Origin: a virus
Length of the DNA: 37,540 nt
Direction: 5' to 3' (one strand)
Virus record (IMG/VR): IMGVR_UViG_3300044641_001089
Location: 1-37,540 of that record
A program made the translations under genes and the position numbers. Positions 5,379 to 12,268 of the stretch are shown one piece after another (within the stretch, counting starts at the first letter, position 1; each line of letters begins with the position of its first letter). The notes under the pieces were generated by a model that saw nothing but the letters and a program-made list of their open reading frames with translations, did no database searches and was not told the origin of the DNA.

Positions 5379-5654
5379 ATGAAAAATGTTGAAAAATTAA
5401 TTGAAAAATTACCATTGTTATCAAATTGGAAATATGACCGTGAATCAAAAGATTTTGTTGAATTTTTTGTAAAGCCAAAAGCTTTTATTCGTGATGGTTA
5501 TATGTTTATCAGTGGCGAAGAGGGTGATAACGCAATGAACTATTATGATTCTGATTACCCTTGGATCAATCCAGTTTTAGAAAAGTTTGCAAAAAATAAC
5601 AAAGGTTATTTTGAATGGGAAAATGCTGGCTGTATTGTTTTTAACCCTAATTAA
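5379..5654 (+). CDS. Hypothetical phage protein (91 aa)
   Basis: A 91-residue acidic protein starting MKNVEKLIEKLPLLSNWKYD. It is rich in aromatic residues (YYDSDYPWINP, GYFEWENAG) and ends IVFNPN. No membrane segment or known motif. The start at 5379 is chosen because AAAGGAAAC and the leader shared with the genes at 832 and 1400 end there; an in-frame TTG at 5346 would add 11 residues but lies in the leader. It resembles in style the small early phage proteins whose roles are unknown. First gene after promoter P3. Confidence 0.75.
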   Translation: MKNVEKLIEKLPLLSNWKYDRESKDFVEFFVKPKAFIRDGYMFISGEEGDNAMNYYDSDYPWINPVLEKFAKNNKGYFEWENAGCIVFNPN

Positions 5655-5683
5655 TTTAACGAAACGAAAAAGGAAACAAAAAA

Positions 5684-6166
5684 ATGAAACAAACTTCTAC
5701 TCACGCACAAGCGGCTAAATTAATCCGTCAGTTTTTAAAAGCAAATAACATTGATGGTCGAGTTACTAGCAGTAGTTATTCAATGGGCAGCTCAATTAAT
5801 GTAAGAGTTAATGATTTGGATCCAGCAAGACTAAAAGTGGTTGAATTATTTGCCGCTCAATTCGAGTATGGATCATTTAATGGCATGACAGATTGTTATG
5901 AATACGACAACAAAAACGATGATATTCCGCAGGTGAAGTTTGTTTTTGTAAACAATGAAATGTCAAATGAAGTCGGGCAGGATGTGTGGGATTTTGCAAG
6001 ACGGTATTTTTCAGGCATGAATTTTGCGCCAAGCGATTATGCTAATGCTGGTAGTTTTTACATAGATGGATTTGATATGTATGGCAACCAATTAGTATGG
6101 AAGCTATATAGCGGTCAATTCTTAGGTTACTGGGAATTTAAAGGGAATTTACAAAAAGCGGCATGA
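5684..6166 (+). CDS. LPD29-domain protein
   Basis: A 160-residue protein whose N-terminal part (STHAQAAKLIRQFLKANNID, then GRVTSSSYSMGSSINVRVND, residues 5-50) fits the LPD29 domain, one of the domains first described in large polyvalent proteins of phages and conjugative elements. The SSYSMG segment is the most diagnostic. The C-terminal half (VWDFARRYFSGMNF and an aromatic-rich end) is typical of longer members. The function is unknown; it may act early in takeover or as an anti-defence protein, but that is speculation. Its leader keeps GAAACGAAAAAGGAAAC. The stop overlaps the next start (ATGA). Confidence 0.78.
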   Translation: MKQTSTHAQAAKLIRQFLKANNIDGRVTSSSYSMGSSINVRVNDLDPARLKVVELFAAQFEYGSFNGMTDCYEYDNKNDDIPQVKFVFVNNEMSNEVGQDVWDFARRYFSGMNFAPSDYANAGSFYIDGFDMYGNQLVWKLYSGQFLGYWEFKGNLQKAA

Positions 6167-6351
6167 CAAACATTGAATTAAAAGAGACCCGACAACGGTT
6201 GGGTCTTACTCAAAATAAATTGGCTAAACTATTATTTAGGACTACGGACTGCATTGCAAAATGGGAAAGTGGTAAATACCCAATACCCAAGCAGATTCAT
6301 TTATTGATCAAAGGCATTACCCATGAGCATTATATGGAAGCAGATAAATAA
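6163..6351 (+). CDS. XRE-family helix-turn-helix regulator
   Basis: A 62-residue Cro/CI-type HTH protein: LKETRQRLGLTQNKLAKLL, then TTDCIAKWESGKYPIPKQIH. The Q-x3-A helix, the recognition helix and the W-E-x-G-x-x-x-P motif are all present. It is little more than the DNA-binding domain, so it probably acts as a small Cro-like repressor or antirepressor. There is no divergent partner gene and no integrase, so it is not evidence for lysogeny. It overlaps the genes on both sides (ATGA upstream; 29 bases downstream). Confidence 0.88.
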   Translation: MTNIELKETRQRLGLTQNKLAKLLFRTTDCIAKWESGKYPIPKQIHLLIKGITHEHYMEADK

Positions 6352-6547
6352 ATATTATTTAGCGACAGATGGATACACTATTTCAAAATCACTGGTTTAT
6401 GATGTATGGATCTATCAATTATGGCAAGGCAATAAATTTTTAGGAAAGTCACAGGATGTCAAAGAACTTAAACAGCTTCATTTGGATGCCATCAAAAACA
6501 AACCTACCTTATCTGCAAGCGAAAATAAATTCCATAGAAAATATTGA
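6323..6547 (+). CDS. Hypothetical phage protein overlapping NinB gene (74 aa)
   Basis: A 74-residue protein with WKQINKYYLATDGYTISKSL and a YQLWQGNKFLGKSQDVKEL segment, resembling small phage proteins that pair a YYL-x-S/T-x-GY-x-I start with a helix from 'ELKQLH' on. It overlaps the XRE gene by 29 bases and the NinB gene by 92 bases, which is long for this compact genome; the conserved-looking strand pattern makes me accept it. No function recognised. Confidence 0.6.
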   Translation: MSIIWKQINKYYLATDGYTISKSLVYDVWIYQLWQGNKFLGKSQDVKELKQLHLDAIKNKPTLSASENKFHRKY

Positions 6548-6827
6548 GGACTATGAAATTCATGTTAGACCAAGGAAAGATAAAAGAACCTTAGAACAGA
6601 ACTCAAGACTATGGTCAATATATCAAAGCATTGCGGATCACATTGGAATAAGTAGCGATGACATACATCAATTGATGGGCAATAAATTTTTAAAGACAGA
6701 ACGAGTTATAAACAATGAAACGATTGTTTCAATTACTTCAACAACGAAACTTAATACTAACGAGATGGCAGATTACCAAATGAAAATAGAATCTTGGGCT
6801 GCCACCGAAATTGGATGGAGCTGGTAA
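6456..6827 (+). CDS. ninB: NinB-like recombination protein
   Basis: A 123-residue relative of lambda NinB (Orf), a recombination mediator that binds single-stranded DNA and SSB and can replace RecFOR. Conserved segments: DYEIHVRPRKDKRTLEQNSRLWSI (about residues 32-55), DDIHQLMGNKFL, VSITSTTKLNTNEMADY and a C-terminal IESWAATEIGW. It is slightly shorter than lambda Orf (146 residues) at the N-terminus. AGGAAA lies eight bases before the ATG at 6456; the alternative ATG at 6486 lacks a ribosome binding site. The next gene starts in the stop codon (TAATG). Confidence 0.87.
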   Translation: MSKNLNSFIWMPSKTNLPYLQAKINSIENIEDYEIHVRPRKDKRTLEQNSRLWSIYQSIADHIGISSDDIHQLMGNKFLKTERVINNETIVSITSTTKLNTNEMADYQMKIESWAATEIGWSW

Positions 6828-7030
6828 TGGGCATAAATGAAATCACGGGCGATAATATTATCACCAAAACTAAATCATCAACATTTGATGAGAACTTCGA
6901 CAATATATTCCGCAAGCCAAAAGATTACTTTTGCAAGTATTGTCAAAAATACCATGATCACCAAGTAATTTATAAGCAATCTAAACGGTGTCAATCTTGT
7001 GCAGATAAAGCGAGGGCAAATTCAAAATGA
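6827..7030 (+). CDS. Four-cysteine zinc-binding small protein
   Basis: A 67-residue protein with C-x2-C (CKYC) and C-x2-C (CQSC) pairs about 20 residues apart in its C-terminal half, a likely zinc ribbon or knuckle, preceded by an acidic, disordered-looking N-terminus. The start at 6827 overlaps the NinB stop as TAATG; a longer reading from 6794 would run inside ninB. Next to NinB it could be a small DNA-binding partner, but no family is recognised. Its end overlaps the next ATG (ATGA-type). Confidence 0.72.
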   Translation: MGINEITGDNIITKTKSSTFDENFDNIFRKPKDYFCKYCQKYHDHQVIYKQSKRCQSCADKARANSK

Positions 7031-7314
7031 AACGCAAACTTATAGCATTATCATTAGTGGCATTTTCAATGACCGCAAATGCAGAGGCAATAATGTGGAG
7101 TATGAATACAGAGGGCGGAAAAATAGTTTTAACTGATGAGCGATGCTCAAACAAGACAGGAAACATTGCTTATATATTAAGCCAAAAATCAGACACAATA
7201 ACTGGATGTTGGACAAGTGATTCGGTTGCAATACATGTATTGTGGTCAGGTCAATATTTGCGTTCTTATGATTATGTTGGTTGGACAATTGTTAAAAAAG
7301 AATCAACTTTATAA
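7027..7314 (+). CDS. Conserved exported protein (95 aa)
   Basis: A 95-residue protein with a clear Sec signal peptide (MKRK basic start, hydrophobic core, ANA-EA cleavage near residue 19). The mature part has GGKIVLTDERC, a TITGCW segment and a C-terminal YDYVGWTI. I recognise the pattern (signal peptide, E-GG-x-I-x-LTDE-C, GCW) from small exported proteins carried by betaproteobacterial phages; two cysteines in the mature part may form a disulfide. Location is periplasmic; a role at the envelope, such as superinfection exclusion, is only a guess. Confidence 0.75.
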   Translation: MKRKLIALSLVAFSMTANAEAIMWSMNTEGGKIVLTDERCSNKTGNIAYILSQKSDTITGCWTSDSVAIHVLWSGQYLRSYDYVGWTIVKKESTL

Positions 7315-7330
7315 TTAAAAGGAAATAAAA

Positions 7331-7552
7331 ATGCCATGCAATCAAAATTGCCAGCAAGGCCGTGACTGCCAATGTGGTCGTGATAGAAGTTTAGATAGAT
7401 CAACAGTAGTTGTAGCAACATTACTACTTATTTGTATTGTTGCCATGTGTTTTGGGTTTTATAAGCTTTTACATGGAACTAAAGGACAAGAATGCGCTAT
7501 TGAGGTGCAATTTAAAGACAGTAAAGCAACTTATATCGGAACTACTGTATGA
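7331..7552 (+). CDS. Cys-rich single-pass membrane protein (73 aa)
   Basis: A 73-residue protein with four cysteines in its first 15 residues (MPCNQNCQQGRDCQCGRD), one strong membrane helix at about 25-44 (VVVATLLLICIVAMCFGFY) and a polar C-terminal tail. The Cys cluster could bind metal on the cytoplasmic side. AAAAGGAAATAAAAATG gives a good start. The stop overlaps the next gene. Unknown function. Confidence 0.7.
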   Translation: MPCNQNCQQGRDCQCGRDRSLDRSTVVVATLLLICIVAMCFGFYKLLHGTKGQECAIEVQFKDSKATYIGTTV

Positions 7553-7632
7553 GCAGATGGCAAATAGCAATTAAAGTGGTGGAGTTAGTAACTTGCATTC
7601 ACATTATTGCTGGCATTTGGAAACATTGGTAA
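7549..7632 (+). CDS. Short membrane peptide (27 aa)
   Basis: A 27-residue peptide (MSRWQIAIKVVELVTCIHII then AGIWKHW) beginning in the stop codon of the preceding membrane protein (ATGA). It is hydrophobic in the middle with Trp near both ends, consistent with a single membrane-spanning or interfacial helix. Accepted as real only because of the tight overlap and composition; no function known. Confidence 0.5.
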   Translation: MSRWQIAIKVVELVTCIHIIAGIWKHW

Positions 7633-7645
7633 ATATATCACTTTT

Positions 7646-7675
7646 TTGCGTATAACTAAACTCATAGTTTATAAA
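7646..7675 (+). promoter_or_regulatory. Possible promoter P4
   Basis: TTGCGT (7646-7651) and TATAAA (7670-7675), 18-base spacing, in the 74-base gap between the membrane peptide and the Cys-rich gene. A TAGGATAT-type ribosome binding site follows before the ATG at 7707. Confidence 0.5.
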
Positions 7676-7706
7676 TAAAACAAAAAGTGAACCATAGGAT
7701 ATGTAA

Positions 7707-7889
7707 ATGAATGGATGTCATAGTAAGTTAGTACCAAATAGATGCCAAAGCGATAAGGTTTATCATAGCGATGGAAAAACATCATGGCCGTATATTTTTA
7801 GCCGAGATTGTCAATATAGCAAACAAGACATCTTAGATCATGGCTGTGCTGGATGTAAGTTTAATCAAAAACAAATGGGCGAATTATGA
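7707..7889 (+). CDS. Cys-rich hypothetical protein (60 aa)
   Basis: A 60-residue protein with five cysteines, the last two as C-x2-C (GCAGCKF), plus MNGCHSKLVPNRC at the start. The spacing suggests metal binding or a disulfide-rich fold; small proteins of this type (H/C-rich with a C-x-G-C-x-F end) occur in phage accessory regions. First gene of a short run of small genes to 9004 that overlap by a few bases. Function unknown. Confidence 0.7.
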   Translation: MNGCHSKLVPNRCQSDKVYHSDGKTSWPYIFSRDCQYSKQDILDHGCAGCKFNQKQMGEL

Positions 7890-8257
7890 AACGAATCACA
7901 AGGGCAGAATCAATTATTAAAAGACAGCAAATTTTAGATGCGTGCAAAGATAAACCGCTAATTATTGCTGAAATATCTGAAGCAATTGGAATGGTTAAAA
8001 CACAGTTAAATCATCATTTAGTGAATTTAGTTGCGGCTGGATATTTGTCGAAAAATCAATGCCCTACCCCTATACATGGTCAATGGGGGTATAATTATAA
8101 AACAATAAATTTTGAGCCTTATGAATGGTCAACTTATGTCGAGGTAGAGGAAAAACCAGTCACCTGTGAAGTCAATTTTGATCAAAAACTTATGTTTTTA
8201 ATGGGCTATACAAACATTCAACCGCCTAAAGGCGAAATCTATCGGGCGTTAATATAA
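7886..8257 (+). CDS. Winged-helix DNA-binding protein
   Basis: A 123-residue protein whose N-terminal 60 residues form a winged helix: RRQQILDACKDKPLIIAEI-type helix 1, EAIGMVKTQLNHHLVNLVAA (the recognition helix and the ArsR/MarR-like H-x-x-x-L-V-A-AGY-L wing). The C-terminal part is acidic and unfamiliar. Probably a transcription regulator of phage or host genes; ligand and targets unknown. ATGA overlap upstream, TAATG overlap downstream. Confidence 0.75.
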   Translation: MKRITRAESIIKRQQILDACKDKPLIIAEISEAIGMVKTQLNHHLVNLVAAGYLSKNQCPTPIHGQWGYNYKTINFEPYEWSTYVEVEEKPVTCEVNFDQKLMFLMGYTNIQPPKGEIYRALI

Positions 8258-8382
8258 TGAAAAACGGCTACTGGTGCATATTTTGTCAAAGGTTTATTGA
8301 AGCAGATGAATATGGGGTAATTGTGCATGATGATGTTGACCACGATTATGCTGATTTTAATGATGAAAGCAATCCACAATGA
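8257..8382 (+). CDS. Small acidic C-x2-C protein (41 aa)
   Basis: A 41-residue protein, MKNGYWCIFCQRFIEADEYG onward, with one C-x2-C pair at residues 7-10 and a His/Asp-rich C-terminal half (VHDDVDHD). It starts in the stop of the winged-helix gene (TAATG) and ends in the start of the next (ATGA). It may bind a metal ion; I associate the W-C-x2-C-...-HDD pattern with small phage proteins of unknown function. Confidence 0.62.
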   Translation: MKNGYWCIFCQRFIEADEYGVIVHDDVDHDYADFNDESNPQ

Positions 8383-8714
8383 CTAAAGACGAAGCATTAA
8401 AGATGGCGATTGAAGCAATGACATTACCAAATAACTTGTCTTTTTTAATGGCAATTACCGCCTGTAAAGACGCATTAGAACAGCCAGCACAAGAACCTGT
8501 GGCTATGTATGAAAATGGCAATGTAAATTGGATAAATACACCAAAAGACAATTTACCACTCTACACCCACCCTGCACCATCATGGCGAGGATTAAGTGAT
8601 GATGAAAAGTTAGCAATAATTCGCAAATGGAAAGACGCACACACAATGCGTGCACAAGAATTGATTGGATTAGGCGATGCTATTGAACAAGCATTAAAAG
8701 AAAAAAATTTATGA
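8379..8714 (+). CDS. Conserved phage protein (EPVAMY/PLYTHPA type, 111 aa)
   Basis: A 111-residue protein made of an N-terminal helix (DEALKMAIEAM, then ITACKDALEQPAQEPVAMYE), a short strand region ending in PLYTHPAP, and a C-terminal helical segment starting WRGLSDDEK. The EPVA...PLYTHPA combination is widespread in phages and prophages of Gram-negative bacteria. Despite being common, no function is known to me. Overlaps both neighbours by four bases. Confidence 0.8.
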   Translation: MTKDEALKMAIEAMTLPNNLSFLMAITACKDALEQPAQEPVAMYENGNVNWINTPKDNLPLYTHPAPSWRGLSDDEKLAIIRKWKDAHTMRAQELIGLGDAIEQALKEKNL

Positions 8715-9004
8715 CCAAATATGAAAGATTACATTACGGCAGACTAAGCCATCTTGGGTGCATTGTTTGTTTAATAAAAGGTCATGGATACTCACAGCCT
8801 GAAATACATCACCTGCGAACAGGAATGGGCGTTGGGATGCGTAACGATTACATGAATGCCATCCCCTTGTGCCCTGCTCATCACCGAACTGGTGGTCATG
8901 GTGTTGCGTATCATGCTGGCAGATTAGCCTTTGAAAAAATGATCGAGATGTCCGAATCAGAATTACTTACCAAAACATTAAATTTATTAGAGGGCGAAAA
9001 ATGA
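8711..9004 (+). CDS. Ref-like HNH nuclease
   Basis: A 97-residue HNH-type nuclease resembling the C-terminal domain of phage P1 Ref (recombination enhancement function), a nuclease activated by RecA filaments. Motifs in order: LGCIVC (C-x2-C), PEIHHLRTGMG (catalytic His pair), IPLCPAHH, then GVAYHAGRLAFEKM and a C-terminal ELLTKTLNLL. The layout of the metal-binding Cys and His residues fits the family. In the phage it may act in recombination or host DNA degradation. It overlaps both neighbours as ATGA. Confidence 0.85.
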   Translation: MTKYERLHYGRLSHLGCIVCLIKGHGYSQPEIHHLRTGMGVGMRNDYMNAIPLCPAHHRTGGHGVAYHAGRLAFEKMIEMSESELLTKTLNLLEGEK

Positions 9005-9627
9005 AGTTAAAAATTGAGTATAAAAAAGTCGAGGATCTAGCACCTTATGAATTAAACAGCCGAACTCATAGCGAGGATCAGGTTGTGCAGATAGCAAATA
9101 GCATTAAAGAGTTTGGATTTACAAACCCCATTCTGTTAGATGGTGACAATGGCATTTTGGCTGGTCATGGACGGCTTGCGGCTTCCAAACTGTTAGAGTT
9201 GAAAGAAGTGCCCACGATTCAGTTGTCAGGGCTTACAGCGGATCAGAAACGGGCTTATGTCATAGCCGATAATAAGATTGCTTTAAATGCCGACTGGGAC
9301 ACCGACATCCTAAAGTTAGAGATAACGGATTTAATGGATGCAAAATACGATGTTTCGCTAGTGGGGTTCAATGATAAAGAGATACTTAAACTTTTTGATG
9401 ACGAAAAAGACACGGTGGTCGGTGAGATCAAATTCAGCGAGGAATTATTAGAGAGCCATAACTATGTAGTTTTATACTTTGACAATGACATTGATTGGCT
9501 ATCTGCTCAAACTCACTTTAAACTTGATAGCGTTTATAGTAAAAGATCAAACGGCAAGCCTTGGAGCAAAGGGATTGGCAGAGTAGTTCATGGCGGCAAT
9601 TACTTAACCAATCTGAATGAGGGCTAA
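9001..9627 (+). CDS. ParB/Srx-fold protein
   Basis: A 208-residue protein with an N-terminal ParB/Srx domain (residues 3-90): LAPYELNSRTHSEDQVVQIA, GFTNPILLDGDNGILAGHGR and the ADNKIAL segment are all typical; the GHGR motif corresponds to the nucleotide-binding GxxR box of ParB. In phages this domain is often fused to DNA methyltransferases; here it is fused instead to an unfamiliar domain from about residue 140 (NYVVLYFDNDIDWLSAQ and a KPWSKGIGRVV segment). The glycosyltransferase gene starts two bases after its stop, so the pair probably works together, plausibly in DNA modification. Confidence 0.85.
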   Translation: MKLKIEYKKVEDLAPYELNSRTHSEDQVVQIANSIKEFGFTNPILLDGDNGILAGHGRLAASKLLELKEVPTIQLSGLTADQKRAYVIADNKIALNADWDTDILKLEITDLMDAKYDVSLVGFNDKEILKLFDDEKDTVVGEIKFSEELLESHNYVVLYFDNDIDWLSAQTHFKLDSVYSKRSNGKPWSKGIGRVVHGGNYLTNLNEG

Positions 9628-9629
9628 CC

Positions 9630-10361
9630 ATGTCGGATATACTTTACTTTTCACCGTCTTATAAACGACCCGATGATGTCATAACCCAAAAATACCTGCC
9701 GTTCTGTAAATATGTGGTTGCAGACTTTGAGGCTGATAAGTATTTAGCGGCTGGACATGATTGCTGGGTAGTGCCTGATAGCGCACAAGGAAGTGTTGCT
9801 AGGATTCGCAATTACATATTAGATCATGCTGAAAGCGATAAGATTGTAGTGCTTGACGATGATATGTCTTACATCGGTAGGTGGAATGAACAAAAGATCC
9901 AAAAGCTAACTCCAATGGCTGTGCAAGAGTTTTGCGAAAGTGGATTCAATCTTGCCGCCGATTTAGATGTCAAATATTGGGGAATGAATCTATTACCCGA
10001 CAAGGGGGCTTACCGAGAATATACCCCATTTTCATTAAAGCAATGCGTGCTTGGACCGTTTCAGGCATTTAATAATTTAGATTTGCGATACGATGAAAAA
10101 CTCCCACTTAAAGAGGATTACGACTTATCGCTTCAGGTGTTGAATAAATACCGAAAAACTCTGCGATTCAATATGTATTTTTATTCAGTCAAACAACATA
10201 CCAATACTGGTGGATGTGCGGCATATAGAACTAAACAAAAAGAGGAGCAACAGTTCGAGTTATTGCAGAAAAAATGGGGATCTAAAATAATACAAAAAGA
10301 TCCAAATGCTCAAGGATTCGATATAAACCCAATAGTCAAAGTGCCTATTGGTGGAATTTAA
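9630..10361 (+). CDS. TAGT-type glycosyltransferase, putative DNA base modifier
   Basis: A 243-residue GT-A-fold glycosyltransferase of the TET-associated (TAGT) type. It starts with DILYFSPSYKRPDDV and has a VVLDDDMSYIG sugar-nucleotide/metal site (DDD at residues 76-78), a GPFQAFNNL segment, KEDYDLSL (161-168) and a VKQHTNTGG motif (188-195). TAGT enzymes of phages are predicted to attach sugars to modified bases in DNA; the usual partners are a TET/JBP oxygenase or a methyltransferase. None is in this window; only the ParB-like protein is adjacent. Length is typical. The -35 box of the late promoter lies inside its last codons. Confidence 0.82.
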   Translation: MSDILYFSPSYKRPDDVITQKYLPFCKYVVADFEADKYLAAGHDCWVVPDSAQGSVARIRNYILDHAESDKIVVLDDDMSYIGRWNEQKIQKLTPMAVQEFCESGFNLAADLDVKYWGMNLLPDKGAYREYTPFSLKQCVLGPFQAFNNLDLRYDEKLPLKEDYDLSLQVLNKYRKTLRFNMYFYSVKQHTNTGGCAAYRTKQKEEQQFELLQKKWGSKIIQKDPNAQGFDINPIVKVPIGGI

Positions 10362-10376
10362 TTGCATTTATATAAT
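10348..10376 (+). promoter_or_regulatory. Late promoter ahead of terminase genes
   Basis: TTGGTG (10348-10353) and TATAAT (10371-10376), 17-base spacing. It lies at the end of the glycosyltransferase gene and drives the 160-base leader before the packaging genes. Confidence 0.6.
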
Positions 10377-10382
10377 AATTAT

Positions 10383-10532
10383 GCTAGGATTATATTAAAT
10401 CGACAACGGTTCGCTACCTTGCGTTGATTGCGGTGCAAACAGAGATGGCTACCTAAGTTTGCGTTGAATACTAGATACAACAAAGCTCTTGGATGGCTTT
10501 GCCGCAAAAATCCTCTTTCATAAGGAAATACT
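10383..10532 (+). ncRNA. Structured leader upstream of the packaging operon
   Basis: This stretch has no plausible gene. It holds a direct repeat TTGCGTTGA (10419-10427 and 10459-10467), a stem GCAAAC/GTTTGC (10435-10440 with 10457-10462), a stem AAAGC/GCTTT (10482-10486 with 10496-10500) and GGT/ACC arms near 10408-10418. Because GCAA at 10435 can pair with either copy of the repeat, alternative folds are possible. It ends with TAAGGAAA, the ribosome binding site of the 10533 gene. It may be a structured 5' UTR; no known RNA family was recognised. Confidence 0.5.
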
Positions 10533-10673
10533 ATGCCGCTTAAAAAAGGTTATTCCCAAAAGACAATCCATTCAAACATCAAAGCCGAGATTCAATCAGG
10601 CAAATCACAAAGTCAAGCAGTAGCAATAGCGTTATCAGTTGCAGAGAAAGCTAAAAAGAAAGCTAAAAAATAA
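10533..10673 (+). CDS. Small basic protein preceding terminase (46 aa)
   Basis: A 46-residue, very basic protein, MPLKKGYSQKTIHSNIKAEI, then a QSQAVAIALSVAEKAKKK-type C-terminus. This MPLKKG-S-x-K-x-I-x-x-N-I ... QAVAIAL pattern is common in phages immediately upstream of terminase genes and is seen in small proteins annotated as DUF6496-like. Its highly basic tail suggests binding to DNA, but its role is not established. TAAGGAAA precedes the ATG; its stop overlaps the small terminase start as TAATG. Confidence 0.85.
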   Translation: MPLKKGYSQKTIHSNIKAEIQSGKSQSQAVAIALSVAEKAKKKAKK

Positions 10674-11044
10674 TGAGTGAAACAAACTTAGGTGGTCGAC
10701 CTCGTATTGAATTTACCGATAAAGAGTGGTCTATTATAGAAAACGCTTGCAAGATTCAATGCACTGGCGAAGAGATTGCATCATTACTTGGTATCGATTA
10801 CGACACAATGAATGCCCGAATAAAAGAACTCTATAACGAAGGTTTTTCGGATTATATAAAAAGGTTTTCGCTAAGTGGAAAGACTTCATTAAGGCGATTG
10901 CAGTGGAAAGCTGCCGAGGGTGGTAATTCAACCATGCTCATTTGGCTTGGTAAGCAATACCTTGATCAGTCTGATAAACAGCAGGTCACAGCCGATGTAA
11001 CTACTACATCATTGCCCAATGTAAGCATAGACGAGTTCATTTAA
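10673..11044 (+). CDS. terS: Terminase small subunit
   Basis: A 123-residue protein with an N-terminal helix-turn-helix: EWSIIENACKIQCTGEEIAS followed by LLGIDYDTMNARIKELYNEG, then a central helical part (SLRRLQWKAAEGGNSTMLIW, with the LGKQYL segment) used for oligomerisation in many small terminases. It recognises the packaging site on the phage concatemer and regulates the large subunit. The position directly before the large subunit and the one-base TAATG-type junctions on both sides support the call. Confidence 0.9.
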   Translation: MSETNLGGRPRIEFTDKEWSIIENACKIQCTGEEIASLLGIDYDTMNARIKELYNEGFSDYIKRFSLSGKTSLRRLQWKAAEGGNSTMLIWLGKQYLDQSDKQQVTADVTTTSLPNVSIDEFI

Positions 11045-12267
11045 TGCCATTGAGTGAAGTGCAAAAGGCATTTGCTACTTCAAAAGAGCCGTTTCCTGCA
11101 TTCGTTGGTGGGTTCGGTAGCGGCAAGACTGCGGCAGGTATTGCTAGGATCATGGCACTCAAAGGTGCTTTTAAAGATTGCGATGTGGCTTATTATCTGC
11201 CTACCTACCCATTGGTCGAGGATATTGCCTTTAAGCGATTCCCTGAACTATGTGAGCGCAAAGGGTGGAAATATAGAATTAACCGTCAAAGCTCTTACAT
11301 TGAATTTGAGGGCGCAGGGCGCATTATATTTCGCACCATGGAAAATCCTCAAAGGATCGTTGGTTATGAGGTTGCGCATAGCCTATTGGATGAACTAGAC
11401 ACACTCCCGATTGATAAGGCAAGAGAAGTTTGGAATAAAGTAATTGCTCGTAACCGTCAAAAGTGTGCGATGCGTAATACAGTTGCAGTCGCAACCACTC
11501 CTGAAGGCTTCCGTTTTGTTTACGAAAGATGGGTAAAGAATAATGCCGAAGGCTATAAGATATTCAAAGCCCGAACAATGGACAATGCGGCTAATTTGCC
11601 CGAAGGCTACATAGAAAACCTACAAAACACTTATTCAACAAATTTGCTATCTGCTTACCTAGATGGTGAGTTTGTCAATTTAACTGCTGGCAGTGTGTAT
11701 GCAGAATTTGATAGATTACTAAATCAATCGAATGAAGCTATAATTGCTGGCGAACCTTTGCATATTGGTTTAGACTTTAACGTAACTAAAATGGCGGCAG
11801 TTATTCATGTGCTTAGAGGTGATAACCCTCACGCAGTAAATGAACTTACAGGGATATTTGATACCCCAGCCATGATCCAGTCTATAAAAGCTAAATACAG
11901 TGCGCATAAGGTTTTTATTTATCCTGATGCTAGTGGAAATAACCGCAAGTCACAAAATGCCAGTGAAAGTGATATTGCGTTATTAAAACAAGCTGGGTTT
12001 AATATAATGGTTAATCCTGCCAACCCTGCCGTTAAAGATAGGGTGTTGTCAATGAATAGACTGATTAGAGAGCGCAAATATTTGGTCAATCCTGATACTT
12101 GCCCCGAATTGGTGGAATCATTAGAGAGACAGGCTTACGATAAGAATGGCGATCCTGATAAAACAGCAGGCTTCGATCATGTGCTTGATGCAACTGGGTA
12201 TTGCATTGCGTACCGTTACCCTATTAGGGCGAGAACAATTCAACACATAAAAATGAGTGGTGTTTAA
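11044..12267 (+). CDS. terL: Terminase large subunit
   Basis: A 407-residue packaging ATPase/nuclease. Walker A is GGFGSGKT (residues 22-29), Walker B and catalytic Glu are in SLLDELD (113-119), and a coupling-type motif VATTPEG follows. The C-terminal RNase H-like nuclease begins with HIGLDFNV and has further acidic residues at IYPDASG and FDHVLDATGY. The motor pumps DNA into the prohead and cuts the concatemer. The protein is compact but all motor and nuclease motifs are present. The portal gene follows after one base. Confidence 0.95.
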   Translation: MPLSEVQKAFATSKEPFPAFVGGFGSGKTAAGIARIMALKGAFKDCDVAYYLPTYPLVEDIAFKRFPELCERKGWKYRINRQSSYIEFEGAGRIIFRTMENPQRIVGYEVAHSLLDELDTLPIDKAREVWNKVIARNRQKCAMRNTVAVATTPEGFRFVYERWVKNNAEGYKIFKARTMDNAANLPEGYIENLQNTYSTNLLSAYLDGEFVNLTAGSVYAEFDRLLNQSNEAIIAGEPLHIGLDFNVTKMAAVIHVLRGDNPHAVNELTGIFDTPAMIQSIKAKYSAHKVFIYPDASGNNRKSQNASESDIALLKQAGFNIMVNPANPAVKDRVLSMNRLIRERKYLVNPDTCPELVESLERQAYDKNGDPDKTAGFDHVLDATGYCIAYRYPIRARTIQHIKMSGV

Positions 12268-12268
12268 T

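Noticed and set aside
6163-6351. Evidence for lysogeny from the XRE protein
   Set aside because: It is a lone small HTH protein without a divergent repressor partner, integrase or attachment site in the window.
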